A DNA stretch of 64,000 nucleotides from Halopseudomonas maritima (GCF_021545785.1 NZ_CP079801.1:1984001-2048000); one strand, 5' to 3'; positions 32,134 to 41,738 are shown, counted from the first letter of the stretch. Translations and numbers: made by a program. The notes: generated from the letters alone by a model not told the origin.

Positions 32134-34341
32134 ATGTCGTTTCATCACCCGCTGTTGCGCTCGTCTATCCCCTTTGCTCCGGTATTGTCGGTGGTGCTGT
32201 TGAGCAGCGCCGTGCAGGCGCAAGGGCAGGACGTGGAGGCGGCGGAGACGATCGCGCTGCCGGCCCTCACGGTCAACGCTTACCGCACCGCCGAGACAAT
32301 CGGCGCTTCCACCAAAACCGATACAGCGCTGGTGGAAACCCCGCAGTCAGTTTCGGTAATCGAGCGCGACGAGATGGATGCGCGCGGGGTGCGCAGTCTG
32401 AACGAGGCGACGCGCTACTCGGCAGGGGTGCTACCGGAAAGCCAGGGCATCGATAATCGCGTGGATGACTTGTATATCCGCGGTTTTGACGCAGGCTCGT
32501 TCAGCAACAACGTCATGCTCGATGGCCTGCGGGCACCGTCGGACAGCAATCTGAGCTGGAACCGTACGGCCTTTGACAGCTGGAACATGGAGCGAGTGGA
32601 AGTGCTGAAGGGCCCGTCCAGTGTGCTCTACGGCCAGATTGCACCTGGCGGGTTGGTCAATCAGGTGAGCAAGACGCCGCGAGAAGATCAGCAGCAGGTG
32701 CTGCGACTGCAGATGGACGAGCATGGCCAGCGCGAAAGCGCTTTTGACCTGGGCGGCGGCAATGGACAGGGCAACGCCCTGTGGCGTGTGGTGGGGTTGT
32801 GGCGCGACGGCGACACGCAGATTGACCACACCGAGCATGAGAAATGGTTCATCGCGCCCAGCACTACCCTGCGTTTCAACGACGGCGATACCGAGGTGAC
32901 GCTGCTGGGGCTGTACCAGAAGGACGATGGCGGCTCGACCTTCCAGTTTTTGCCCTATCAGGGCACCGTGGTGCCGGCCGCCGAAGGCTATATCGACAAT
33001 GAGACCCTGTTGGGCGAGCCCGACTGGAACCAATACGACCGCACCGTGTGGACGGCCGGGTGGTTGGCGCGACACCAGCTGAACGAGCGCTGGAGTGTCA
33101 GCCAGAGTGCCCGTTACACCCATGTTGACTCGTTGTATCGCGCGACCGTCGGCTATGGCGTGCGCGGCACGGCGCCGACCAATCTGGATACCTTGATTGA
33201 CGGGCGCTGGTTGCGTCGTCGTGCGGTGCAGGGTGAGGGTGATTCCGACGCCATCACGCTGGATACCCGGCTGCAAGGCGACTTGAGCTTTGGGGTGACG
33301 GACCACCAGTTGCTCGCCGGCCTGGATTATCAAAAAACCGACTGGACCTTCCTGCGCAAGATGGCCGCGGTCAACCCTACCCTGATTCAGGTTGACGTGT
33401 TCAACCCGGTCTATACCGGATACGACTTTGCCGCTGTGCTGGCCGACCAGTTATCGACCAAGGAAACCGATCGCCAACTCGGCCTCTACCTGCAGGATCA
33501 GATTGCCCTGAATCGCTGGCGCGTGACCCTGGGTGCGCGCTATGACCAGTTTGAGATCGACACCCTCGACCGCCTGACCAATGTGCGCTCGCAGGTAGAT
33601 GATGGCGCGCTGACCTGGCGGGCCGGGCTGACCTACCTGTTTGATAACGGGCTGGCACCATACCTGAGTTACTCCGAGTCCTTTCAGCCAGCCACCGGCA
33701 CTGATCGCAGTGGGGGCACATTCGAGCCGATTACCGGCGAGCAGTGGGAGGTCGGTGTGAAGTATGAGCCCGAGCGTATTGACGGCCTTGTCACGCTGGC
33801 CGCCTACGACCTGCGACAGAAAAATGTGCTCACCGCTGACCCGGACAACCTGGCAGGTGAGCGGTATCAGGTGCAGACCGGTGAGGTGCGCGTGCGGGGT
33901 ATTGAGCTGGAGGGGCGAGTTACACCGCTGCCGGGCATCAGTGTGATCGGTGCGCTAACCCGCTTTGATTCGGAGGTGACACGTAACAATGATGGTTACG
34001 AAGGTAATCACATGGTGCGCGTACCGGACTGGATGGGCTCGCTGTGGGTGGATTACAGCTTTTACGGCGGCCTGCTGGACGGTCTCAGCCTGGGTGGCGG
34101 TGCCCGCTACGTGGATGAGACCTATGGCGACCTGGGCAATTACCTGAAGATTCCGGATTACACCTTGTATGACGCCGCCGTGCGTTACGACCTGGGCCGG
34201 TTTGGTGCCACGGCTGTGCAGCTGGCACTCAATGCCAGCAACCTTACCGATGAGCGTTACGTGGCAACCTGCACCGCTGCGACCGCCTGCTACTACGGCA
34301 GCGGCCGCACGTTGACGGCCAGTGTGCGTCTGGGCTGGTAA
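32134..34341 (+). CDS. TonB-dependent siderophore receptor
   Basis: 735 aa outer-membrane receptor. A signal peptide (about 1-29, ending SSAVQA) is followed by a TonB box-like ALPALTVNAYR (about 46-56), a plug domain (SVSVIERDEMDARGVRSLNE, LYIRGFDAGSFSNNVMLDG, VEVLKGPSSVLYGQIAPGG) and a barrel ending in aromatic W (VRLGW). There is no N-terminal signalling (STN) domain, so regulation must come through the AraC protein rather than an ECF sigma factor. It belongs to the ferrichrome/ferrioxamine-type siderophore receptor group. SD AAGGAG. Ligand unknown. Confidence 0.93.
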   Translation: MSFHHPLLRSSIPFAPVLSVVLLSSAVQAQGQDVEAAETIALPALTVNAYRTAETIGASTKTDTALVETPQSVSVIERDEMDARGVRSLNEATRYSAGVLPESQGIDNRVDDLYIRGFDAGSFSNNVMLDGLRAPSDSNLSWNRTAFDSWNMERVEVLKGPSSVLYGQIAPGGLVNQVSKTPREDQQQVLRLQMDEHGQRESAFDLGGGNGQGNALWRVVGLWRDGDTQIDHTEHEKWFIAPSTTLRFNDGDTEVTLLGLYQKDDGGSTFQFLPYQGTVVPAAEGYIDNETLLGEPDWNQYDRTVWTAGWLARHQLNERWSVSQSARYTHVDSLYRATVGYGVRGTAPTNLDTLIDGRWLRRRAVQGEGDSDAITLDTRLQGDLSFGVTDHQLLAGLDYQKTDWTFLRKMAAVNPTLIQVDVFNPVYTGYDFAAVLADQLSTKETDRQLGLYLQDQIALNRWRVTLGARYDQFEIDTLDRLTNVRSQVDDGALTWRAGLTYLFDNGLAPYLSYSESFQPATGTDRSGGTFEPITGEQWEVGVKYEPERIDGLVTLAAYDLRQKNVLTADPDNLAGERYQVQTGEVRVRGIELEGRVTPLPGISVIGALTRFDSEVTRNNDGYEGNHMVRVPDWMGSLWVDYSFYGGLLDGLSLGGGARYVDETYGDLGNYLKIPDYTLYDAAVRYDLGRFGATAVQLALNASNLTDERYVATCTAATACYYGSGRTLTASVRLGW

Positions 34342-34344
34342 CCC

Positions 34345-35268
34345 ATGGCCGGTATGTTGCGCCTGAGTGCTGGGCTGCTGCTGTTGCTGTGCCTGTCGGT
34401 GCAGGCGGCGGACTGGCCGCGGGAGGTGATCAGCGCCGATGGGGTGATGCTGGTGCTGCAGCAGCGGCCCCTGCGCGTTCTGTCCACCTCGGTAACTCTG
34501 ACCGGCAGTCTGCTGGCCATTGATGCGCCAGTGATAGCCAGTGCCACTGCCAACAATGGTGTGTACTTTGACCAATGGGCTGCGCTGGCCGAACAGCGCG
34601 GCGTGGAGCGGTTGTGGCCGGCGGGCAGCATCGACCTGGAAGCGGCCTACGTGCATGCGCCAGACCTGATTGTGGTTTCCAGCGAGGGCGCCGATTCGGC
34701 GTTGGCTCAAGTTGCCGAGTTGCGCAACATCGCGCCCACGCTGGTGCTCAGTTACGGCGATCGCGACTGGCAGGAGCTGGCCCGCCAGCTGGGTGACGCG
34801 CTGGGCCTTGAGGCCCAGGCGGAGGCGCGCATTCGCGGCTTTGAACGGCGTCTGCAGCAGGTGCGCTCAAGCATCGTGGTGCCGCCGGGCAAGGCCAACA
34901 TCATCAGTTACAACGGCGCGGGCATGCCTAACCCTATCGCCACGCCCAGAGGAGCCCATGGCCGCCTGCTGGCAGCGCTGGGCTTCTATATTGAGGCGCC
35001 GGAGCCGGCCTGGCACAGCGGTCTGGATTCACCCGAAGCGTTCGTGCGTAGCGAGTACGAATATCTTACCCGTCTGCAGGCTGAAACCAGCTTCCTGTTG
35101 CGTCAGGCGCCAGCTGACACCAGCGCCTTTGTCGGTGACCCGGTGCTGGCCAATCTGCCATCGGTGCGCGCAGGCCAGGTCCATGGTTTGGGGCGTAACT
35201 CCTTTCGCATCGACTTTTTTAGCGCCAGCGAGATTGTCGATGGCATCGAGCAGGGGTTTGCACGGTGA
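34345..35268 (+). CDS. Iron-siderophore ABC transporter binding protein
   Basis: 307 aa. A signal peptide (LLLLLCLSVQAAD, cut near residue 23) precedes a class III periplasmic binding fold of the FepB/FhuD type: VLSTSVTLTGSLLAID (about 48-63), GSIDLEAAYVHAPDLIVV (about 94-111) and the C-terminal FFSASEIVDGIE. It would carry the ferric chelate from the receptor to the permease. The gene begins 3 nt after the receptor stop and its TGA overlaps the next GTG, so translation is coupled. Confidence 0.9.
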   Translation: MAGMLRLSAGLLLLLCLSVQAADWPREVISADGVMLVLQQRPLRVLSTSVTLTGSLLAIDAPVIASATANNGVYFDQWAALAEQRGVERLWPAGSIDLEAAYVHAPDLIVVSSEGADSALAQVAELRNIAPTLVLSYGDRDWQELARQLGDALGLEAQAEARIRGFERRLQQVRSSIVVPPGKANIISYNGAGMPNPIATPRGAHGRLLAALGFYIEAPEPAWHSGLDSPEAFVRSEYEYLTRLQAETSFLLRQAPADTSAFVGDPVLANLPSVRAGQVHGLGRNSFRIDFFSASEIVDGIEQGFAR

Positions 35269-36269
35269 CAAGCGTCGGCTTGCGGGGCTGGCCACTGGCG
35301 CTGTCGGCTGCTCTGCTGGGGTTGGTACTGGTGTTGCTGAGCATTGGGCTGGGCAGCGCCCGCATGCCGCCGCAGACCACCCTGGCAGCGTTGCTGCAGT
35401 TTGATCCCGGCAACAGCGATCACTTGCTGGTGCGTGAGCTGCGCGTGCCGCGTACCTTGCTGGCGCTGGTGGTGGGCGCGGCCCTGGCCGCCTCTGGGGT
35501 GATCATGCAGGCGCTGACCCGCAATCCGCTGGCTGATCCGGGTGTATTGGGTGTCAACGCCGGTGCCGCCGCCGCAGTGGCAGCCGGTATTGCGCTGGTC
35601 GGCGTGCAGTCGGCTACCGGGCAGTTGCTCTGCGCGCTGCTGGGCGCCGCGCTGGCGGGAGCGTTGGTGGTGTTGCTGAGCGGGTTGCGCAGCGGCGCCG
35701 ACCCGATCCGGGTAGTGCTGGTAGGCACCGCCCTGAGCGCCGTGCTGCTGGCACTGACTCAACTGATTACGCTGAACAGCGAAGAACAGGTGTTTGACCA
35801 GTTCCGCCACTGGGCGGTGGGTTCGTTGCAAGGGCGGGGCATGGCGGTGTTGTTGACGCTGCTGCTGCCGGTCGGTGGGGCGCTGCTGGCCTCGTTGCTG
35901 CTGGCGCGCGCGCTGGATGCGCTGGTGCTTGGCGAGGAGCTGGGCAGTGCGTTGGGTGCCCGGCCCCGGCTGACCTGGCTGCTGTGCGCTGGTGTGATTG
36001 CTCTGTTGGCTGGTGCGGCTACCGCGGCTGCTGGCCCGATAGCTTTTGTTGGGCTCACCGCGCCCCATCTGGCACGTCAGCTCGCGGGCGGCAATCACCG
36101 GCAGCTGCTGCCGGTGGCCATGCTGTGCGGTGCCCTGCTGACGTTGCTGGCAGATCTGTTTGGGCGGTTGGTGGCGCACCCCGGTGAGGTCAGTGTAGGC
36201 ATCATGGTGGCGCTGATTGGCGGTCCCAGCTTTGCGCTGCTGGCCCGGCGCAGGCGGTTTGTCTTGTGA
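35265..36269 (+). CDS. FecCD-family iron-chelate permease (FepD-like)
   Basis: 334 aa from a GTG overlapping the previous stop (GTGA, 35265-35268). About nine to ten transmembrane helices. Family signatures: RVPRTLLALVVGAALAASGV, LTRNPLADPGVLGVNAGAA (about 84-102), GAATAAAGPIAFVGLTAPH and the C-terminal RLVAHPGEVSVGIMVALIGG. One half of the inner-membrane channel for ferric siderophore import; pairs with the next gene. Confidence 0.92.
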   Translation: MTSVGLRGWPLALSAALLGLVLVLLSIGLGSARMPPQTTLAALLQFDPGNSDHLLVRELRVPRTLLALVVGAALAASGVIMQALTRNPLADPGVLGVNAGAAAAVAAGIALVGVQSATGQLLCALLGAALAGALVVLLSGLRSGADPIRVVLVGTALSAVLLALTQLITLNSEEQVFDQFRHWAVGSLQGRGMAVLLTLLLPVGGALLASLLLARALDALVLGEELGSALGARPRLTWLLCAGVIALLAGAATAAAGPIAFVGLTAPHLARQLAGGNHRQLLPVAMLCGALLTLLADLFGRLVAHPGEVSVGIMVALIGGPSFALLARRRRFVL

Positions 36270-37288
36270 GCGCGCGGGTATGGCGGCTGGGGACGCTGTC
36301 GGTGCCGGTGCGCCGCCGGGTGCTGCTGGTCAACCTGCTGCTGTTGGTGCTGATCCTGCTGCTCGGATTGCTTGGAGCACTGTCGGGGCGGCTGACCTTC
36401 ACGCCGGCGCAATTGCTGGAGTTGCTGCTGGCGCCGCAGCAGGGCGGTGTGCCGGGCCGCATTCTGCTGCATATTCGTTTGCCGCGTGTGCTGACTGCCC
36501 TTTGCGCAGGTGCAGCGCTGGGCGTATCAGGGGCCATTTTCCAGTCCTTGTCGCGTAACCCGCTCGGCTCACCGGACATCATCGGTTTCACCACTGGCGC
36601 TGCCAGCGGCGCCATCGCCTATCTGGTGTTTGTCGGCCAGCAGCCGCTCGGGCTGCTGCTGGCGACCCTCGCAGCCGGGCTTGCCACCGCGCTACTGGTC
36701 TATCTGCTGGCGCGGCGCGATGGTCAGGTAGACAGCTATCGCCTGGTGCTGATCGGTATCGGGATTGGCTCGACCCTGGCGGCGGTCAATGGTCTGTTGC
36801 TGGTCAAGGGCAGCCTGGACAACGCCATGCAGGCCAATCTGTGGCTGGCCGGCTCGCTTAATGCACGCAGCTGGATGCACGCCCTGCCGGTACTTGGCGG
36901 GTGCCTGGTGCTGATTCCGCTGGCGCTGTTGGGGGCACGTCAGCTGACGCTGCTGGAAATGGGGGACGACCTGGCTGCCCAGCTGGGCGTACGGATCGAG
37001 CGGGTACGCGGCTCAATGACGCTGGCTGGAGTGTTGTTGGCGGCGCTGGCCACCGCAGCCGTCGGGCCGCTGGCGTTTATCGCGCTGGCGGCGCCGCAAC
37101 TGGTGCTGCGCCTGGGACGGGGACAGGGTGTACCTGTCTGCGGCGCGGCGCTGATGGGAGCCTGTCTGCTGCTGGCGGCTGATCAGGTGGCGCAGCGCAT
37201 GCCCGGCGATCTGATTCTGCCTATCGGCCGCATGACTGCGCTGTTGGGCGGTTTGTACCTGCTGTGGTTGTTGACCCGCCAGCGCTGA
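36266..37288 (+). CDS. FecCD-family iron-chelate permease (FepG-like)
   Basis: 340 aa from a GTG overlapping the previous stop by 4 nt. Signatures: LPRVLTALCAGAALGVSGAI, SLSRNPLGSPDIIGFTTGAA, GPLAFIALAAPQLVLRL and GDLILPIGRMTALLGG. About ten hydrophobic helices. It forms the heterodimeric permease with the preceding protein and takes its energy from the ATPase that follows 11 nt later. Confidence 0.92.
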   Translation: MSARVWRLGTLSVPVRRRVLLVNLLLLVLILLLGLLGALSGRLTFTPAQLLELLLAPQQGGVPGRILLHIRLPRVLTALCAGAALGVSGAIFQSLSRNPLGSPDIIGFTTGAASGAIAYLVFVGQQPLGLLLATLAAGLATALLVYLLARRDGQVDSYRLVLIGIGIGSTLAAVNGLLLVKGSLDNAMQANLWLAGSLNARSWMHALPVLGGCLVLIPLALLGARQLTLLEMGDDLAAQLGVRIERVRGSMTLAGVLLAALATAAVGPLAFIALAAPQLVLRLGRGQGVPVCGAALMGACLLLAADQVAQRMPGDLILPIGRMTALLGGLYLLWLLTRQR

Positions 37289-37299
37289 CAGGAGAAGAC

Positions 37300-38118
37300 A
37301 TGAACAACCTCACTGACACCAATGGCGTACAACTGCGGGCCGAGCATGTGGCGCTGGCCTATGACCGCCAGCGAATTATCCAGGATCTGGACCTGCAACT
37401 GCCGGCGGGCAAGATCAGCGTGATCATCGGCCCCAACGGCTGCGGCAAGTCGACTCTGCTGCGAGCGCTGGCCGGGCTGCTGAAACCGCAGGCCGGTCAG
37501 GTCTTGCTGGATGGTCGTGCGCTGGCGCGTCATGGCGCACGTGAGTTGGCCAAGCGCCTGGGGTTGTTGCCGCAAAGCTCCAGCGCGCCAGCCGGCATCA
37601 GTGTTGCCGATCTGGTGGCGCGCGGACGCTTTCCGCACCAGGGACTGTTGCGCCAGTGGAGCGCTGAGGACGCGGCAGCAGTCAGTGAGGCACTGCGCCT
37701 GACCGATCTAACCACCCTGGCCGAGCGGCCGGTCGCGCAGCTGTCTGGCGGGCAGCGCCAGCGGGTGTGGCTGGCGCTGGTACTGGCACAACAGCCGCAA
37801 TTGCTGCTGCTGGATGAGCCCACCACCTATCTGGATATCGCTCACCAGTACGACGTGCTGGAGCTGTGCCGGCGACTTAATCGCGAGGCCGGCCGCACGC
37901 TGGTGCTGGTTCTGCACGACCTGAATCAGGCGGCGCGCTACGCCGACCACATGGTAGCCATGCAGCAGGGGCGCGTGGTCGCCGCCGGCACGCCAGCGCA
38001 GGTACTGCAACCGGCGTTGATTCGCCGCGTATTTGGTATCGACGCCCTGGTCGTACCCGACCCGGTGACCGGTACACCTATGGTGGTGCCGCGTCCGCCG
38101 CAATCACAAGAAGCTTGA
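37300..38118 (+). CDS. Iron-siderophore ABC transporter ATPase (FepC-like)
   Basis: 272 aa from the ATG at 37300, with GGAGAAG upstream. Walker A GPNGCGKST (about 45-53), Q-loop LPQSSSAP, ABC signature LSGGQRQRVW (about 147-156), Walker B LLLLDEPTTYLD (about 168-179) and the switch His in LVLHDLNQA (about 204-212). Drives ferric chelate import through the two permeases. Confidence 0.95.
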   Translation: MNNLTDTNGVQLRAEHVALAYDRQRIIQDLDLQLPAGKISVIIGPNGCGKSTLLRALAGLLKPQAGQVLLDGRALARHGARELAKRLGLLPQSSSAPAGISVADLVARGRFPHQGLLRQWSAEDAAAVSEALRLTDLTTLAERPVAQLSGGQRQRVWLALVLAQQPQLLLLDEPTTYLDIAHQYDVLELCRRLNREAGRTLVLVLHDLNQAARYADHMVAMQQGRVVAAGTPAQVLQPALIRRVFGIDALVVPDPVTGTPMVVPRPPQSQEA

Positions 38119-38128
38119 GGATTAACCC

Positions 38129-39445
38129 ATGAACACCCCGCAACATTTGTGTATCGGCCTGTCGCTGGCCGCGACCTGGCTCAACGGCGATGCCTGGTGC
38201 CGGCCTGACAGCCGGGTTGAGGCGCTGCACAGTGTGGACCTGTATGCGGAACTGGCGCGCCGAGCCGAGTCGGCCTGTATCGACTTTGTGTTTCGACCCG
38301 ACTCGTTGTTCATCGACCCTGCCACGCTGGAGCACGGCCCCGGTTTCAGTGGCCTGGACCCGACCCTGCTGATGACCGCGCTGGCCCGCGAAACGCGGCA
38401 CATCGGACTGGTGACCACCGCCTCGACTACCTTCAATCAGCCCTACATCGTCGCCCGGCAGTTGCAGTCCCTGCAGCAGATCAGCGCCGGGCGCGCCGGC
38501 TGGAATGTGGTGACTGCACTCGACGGCCAGCAGAACTTTGGTCTGCAGGAGATGCCATCGGCTGATGCGCGCTACGCCCGTGCGGCTGAGTTTACTGCGG
38601 CGGTTCGTCAGCTCTGGCGCAGTTATCCGGCTGAGGCGCTGGCGCTGGACAGGGCCGGTGGACGCTACGCCGACAGTAGCCGCGTGCGGCCGATTGACTT
38701 TGATGGGCAGCACCTAGCGGTACAGGGGCCGCTCAGCCTGCCGGGCCATCCGGCTGGAGAGGTACCGCTGTTTCAGGCCGGTGCCTCCGAGGTCGGGCGC
38801 GAGTTTGCTGCGCAGATCGCCGATGCCATCTTTGCCGCCACGCCGGACATGCACAGCGCTCGCGCGCTGCGTGCTGATCTGCAGGCTCGCACCTCACGTC
38901 TGGGGAGGGGGCCGGGCGCGGTTCGCGTGTTGCCGGGTCTGAGTTTGTATCTGGCCGGCACCCGGGCGCAGGCGCAGGAGCTCTTTGAAGCCGCCCGCAG
39001 CGAGCAGCAGCGCGCGCGCAAGCTGGCCGCATTGCAACCACTGATGCAGGTGGACTTAAGCCAGCTGCCGGCGGATCAGCCACTGGGTGTTGACGCGATG
39101 ATAGCTGAGGGCGCGCCGGTGCGCAGTCGCACCCACGCCACGTTGCTGCGCCAGTTGTTGCAGCGAGAACGCCTGACTCTGGCGCAACTGTTGCGACGCC
39201 CGGAAGTGTCCGGCTCGTCACACTGGCAGGTGGTGGGGACGGTCGCTGATGCGCTGGTGGAGATTCGTCGCTGGCACGCCGCGCAGGCGATTGACGGGTT
39301 TATCGCCTTGCCGGGCGGCAGCCTGCAATCGCTGGCATTGTGCTGCGATGAGCTGGTACCGGCGCTTGCCGATCTGGGGCTATTCCGGCATTCCTACCGG
39401 AGCAGCACCTTGCGAGGACATTTGGGCCTGGCAGAAACCGGCTGA
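38129..39445 (+). CDS. FMN-dependent monooxygenase, NtaA/SnaA/DszA class
   Basis: 438 aa bacterial-luciferase-like TIM barrel of the NTA/SnaA/SoxA/DszA flavin monooxygenase group. Visible: LCIGLSLAATWLNGDAWCRP at the N-terminus, IDFVFRPDS (about 51), TASTTFNQPYIVARQLQSL (about 97-115), SAGRAGWNVVTA (about 119-130) and VPLFQAGASEVGREFAA (about 212-228). Family members use reduced FMN and O2 to cleave C-N or C-S bonds, including metal chelators such as NTA and EDTA. It starts 11 nt after the ATPase gene, so is the last gene of the uptake operon, and may process the imported chelator or release iron. That role is inferred; no flavin reductase gene is beside it. Confidence 0.88.
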   Translation: MNTPQHLCIGLSLAATWLNGDAWCRPDSRVEALHSVDLYAELARRAESACIDFVFRPDSLFIDPATLEHGPGFSGLDPTLLMTALARETRHIGLVTTASTTFNQPYIVARQLQSLQQISAGRAGWNVVTALDGQQNFGLQEMPSADARYARAAEFTAAVRQLWRSYPAEALALDRAGGRYADSSRVRPIDFDGQHLAVQGPLSLPGHPAGEVPLFQAGASEVGREFAAQIADAIFAATPDMHSARALRADLQARTSRLGRGPGAVRVLPGLSLYLAGTRAQAQELFEAARSEQQRARKLAALQPLMQVDLSQLPADQPLGVDAMIAEGAPVRSRTHATLLRQLLQRERLTLAQLLRRPEVSGSSHWQVVGTVADALVEIRRWHAAQAIDGFIALPGGSLQSLALCCDELVPALADLGLFRHSYRSSTLRGHLGLAETG

Positions 39446-39489
39446 GCCTGGCCCAGGCCGGTCAACGGGTTGGGGTGAGCTGGGCGATA

Positions 39490-40356
39490 TTACTCAATAT
39501 TCTGGATCTGCTCGCGCATCTGCTCGATAAACACCTTCAGATCCACAGCGGCCTGGGTGCTGCGGGTATCGATGGCCTTGGAGCCGAGGGTGTTGGCTTC
39601 GCGGTTGAATTCCTGCATCAGAAAATCCAAGCGGCGGCCGATGGCGTCCTTGCTGTCGAGTACGCGGCGGGTTTCGACCACGTGGGTGTCGAGGCGGTCG
39701 AGTTCTTCGGCCACGTCGATCTTCTGGGCCAGCAGTACGATCTCCTGCTCGACGCGGGTGCTGTCTAGCTCCAGCTTGGCGTCGTTGAAGCGGTCGATCA
39801 GCTTCTGCCGGTGGGCGGTGAGCAGGGTCGGCATCATCTCGCGCAGGATCGCCGTGCGGTCGCTGATGCTGCCCAGGCGATCAATGATCAATTGCTTCAG
39901 CTCGGCGCCTTCGCGGGCGCGGTGCTCTTTCAGCTCCTTGAGGGCCTGATCGAACAGCGTGCGGGCCTGTTTGACCAGGTCGGCCTGATCGGTCTTCTCG
40001 CCCATTACCACACCTGGCCAGGCCAGCAGCTCCAGCGGGTTGATCGGGCCGGCGTTGTGCAGGCGGGCGCCGAGCTGCTCGGTGGTGCGGATCAGCTGGT
40101 CAAGCAGCGGCTGGTTCAGGCTGAGTTCACTGGACTGCTGCTCGGCCGGGTTAAAGCGCAGGGTGCATTCGACCTTGCCGCGTGCCACTTGCTTGCGCAG
40201 CAGCTCGCGCAACGGGCCCTCCAGTTCGCGGAAGGCTTCGGGCAGGCGCAGGGTGACCTCCAGGTAGCGATGATTGACCGAGCGCAGTTCCCAGGCCAGG
40301 TTGCCCTGATCGGTGCTGAGTTCGCTGCGCGCAAAGGCGGTCATGCTGTTGGCCAT
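39490..40356 (-). CDS. yicC: YicC family endoribonuclease
   Basis: 288 aa from the ATG at 40356 (MANSMTAFARSE), the family start. YicC proteins are RNA-binding endoribonucleases; in E. coli YicC destabilises RyhB with PNPase. Visible signatures: SVNHRYLEVTLRLPE (about 27-41), LRFNP, WPGVV and the C-terminal RRLDFLMQEFNREANTLGSK (about 245-264) with VDLKVFIEQMREQIQNIE. It is divergent from rph, the conserved arrangement. Confidence 0.95.
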   Translation of the reverse strand: MANSMTAFARSELSTDQGNLAWELRSVNHRYLEVTLRLPEAFRELEGPLRELLRKQVARGKVECTLRFNPAEQQSSELSLNQPLLDQLIRTTEQLGARLHNAGPINPLELLAWPGVVMGEKTDQADLVKQARTLFDQALKELKEHRAREGAELKQLIIDRLGSISDRTAILREMMPTLLTAHRQKLIDRFNDAKLELDSTRVEQEIVLLAQKIDVAEELDRLDTHVVETRRVLDSKDAIGRRLDFLMQEFNREANTLGSKAIDTRSTQAAVDLKVFIEQMREQIQNIE

Positions 40357-40502
40357 GGTGTCGTGCTTCCCTGTCAGTAGTCGGTGGATCGACCGGCATT
40401 GTAACCCCGCCAGCCTGCGCCTGGGCAATCTTCAGTACGCCAGAAAGCCGCCCATGCCTGCTATACTCCGCGCACTTCCTCCCCGCTGTACAAGGACTCC
40501 CG

Positions 40503-41225
40503 ATGATGAAACGCCCCAGCGAACGTGCCGCCGACCAGATGCGCCAGGTCACTTTGACCCGCCACTACACCAAGCACGCCGAAGGCTCTGTGCTGGTTGA
40601 GTTTGGTGATACCAAGGTGATCTGTACTGTCAGCGTTGAAGCTGGCGTGCCGCGCTTTCTGCGTGGTAGCGGTCAAGGTTGGGTCACCGCAGAATACGGC
40701 ATGCTGCCGCGCTCGACCGGCTCGCGCATGCAGCGTGAGTCCAGCCGTGGCAAGCAGGGTGGTCGCACCCTGGAGATTCAACGTCTTATCGGCCGTTCGC
40801 TGCGCGCCGCGGTTGACCTCAAGACCCTGGGCGAAAACACCCTGTATATCGACTGCGATGTGATTCAGGCCGACGGTGGTACGCGCACCGCATCGATCAC
40901 CGGTGCCTGTGTGGCGCTGGTCGATGCGCTGCGAGCCATGAAGCAGCGCGGTGCTATCAAGAAGGTGCCTGAAGTGCAGATGATTGCCGCCATCTCCGTG
41001 GGTATCTATCAGGGTGTGCCGGTGCTGGACCTGGACTACCCGGAAGATTCCTCCGCCGATACCGACCTGAACGTCGTTATGACCGACAAGGGCGGCTTTA
41101 TCGAAGTGCAGGGCACCGCCGAGGCGGCCCCTTTCAGCGCTGATGATCTGAACGCCATGCTGGCGCTGGCGCGTCAGGGTTGTGAGCAGCTGTTCAGCCT
41201 GCAGCAGGCCGCATTGGCAGACTGA
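40503..41225 (+). CDS. rph: Ribonuclease PH
   Basis: 240 aa; two adjacent ATGs (40503, 40506) compete as start. RNase PH is a phosphate-dependent 3'-5' exoribonuclease that trims tRNA 3' ends. Visible: RAADQMRQVTLTRHYTKHAE, EYGMLPRSTGSRMQRE, LGENTLYIDCDVIQADGGTR, and the phosphate-site-type Arg cluster. Active-site Asp in DLDYPEDSSADTDLNVVM. Confidence 0.96.
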   Translation: MMKRPSERAADQMRQVTLTRHYTKHAEGSVLVEFGDTKVICTVSVEAGVPRFLRGSGQGWVTAEYGMLPRSTGSRMQRESSRGKQGGRTLEIQRLIGRSLRAAVDLKTLGENTLYIDCDVIQADGGTRTASITGACVALVDALRAMKQRGAIKKVPEVQMIAAISVGIYQGVPVLDLDYPEDSSADTDLNVVMTDKGGFIEVQGTAEAAPFSADDLNAMLALARQGCEQLFSLQQAALAD

Positions 41226-41302
41226 GACGGCGTTGGTAGGCAGTGACGCACAAGTCTGTTACAACGGGCATTCTCTTCTTTAACGCATGCAAGGAGTGCC
41301 CG

Positions 41303-41695
41303 ATGACCGATCCCGTTGATCCTGCTGTAGAAGCCCCCGTCCCACCGCCAGGCAAGCCGAGTTCGGAAGCGCGACAGTGGGCGCTGATTGCGCATGTCTC
41401 CGCCTTGCTGGGCTGCGTGTTGCCGTTCGGCAACCTGATTGGTCCGCTGATTGTCTGGCAGCTGAAAAAGGACATGGACCCTTTTGTCGATGATCAGGGC
41501 AAGGAAGCGCTGAACTTCCAGATCACGGTCACCCTGATGCTGCTGGTCTGCGTGCTGCTGATGCTGGTGCTGATCGGTATTCTGCTGGCCTGGGTGGTGG
41601 GCGTCGCCGCCTTGGTGCTGGTGATCATCGCCGCCATCAAGTCCAACGAAGGCACCGCCTACCGTTATCCGTTCTGCTGGCGCCTGATTAAATAG
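41303..41695 (+). CDS. DUF4870 family membrane protein
   Basis: 130 aa from the ATG at 41303 with AAGGAG upstream. A Pro-rich cytosolic N-terminus is followed by three or four hydrophobic segments (ALIAHVSALLGCVLPFGNLI, and the VTLMLLVCVLLMLVLIG region). The DFVDDQGKEALNFQ-type motif here reads DPFVDDQGKEALNFQ, characteristic of DUF4870/Tic20-like small membrane proteins. Function unknown. It is followed by a strong terminator. Confidence 0.85.
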   Translation: MTDPVDPAVEAPVPPPGKPSSEARQWALIAHVSALLGCVLPFGNLIGPLIVWQLKKDMDPFVDDQGKEALNFQITVTLMLLVCVLLMLVLIGILLAWVVGVAALVLVIIAAIKSNEGTAYRYPFCWRLIK

Positions 41696-41701
41696 GCGCA
41701 A

Positions 41702-41738
41702 AAAAAGCCCCCGCAACCATTGGCTGCGGGGGCTTTTT
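41702..41738 (+). terminator. Rho-independent terminator after the DUF4870 gene
   Basis: A 14-bp perfect stem (AAAAAGCCCCCGCA / TGCGGGGGCTTTTT, loop ACCATTGGC) ending in five T. The A-tract on the other side makes it two-way. Confidence 0.95.
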
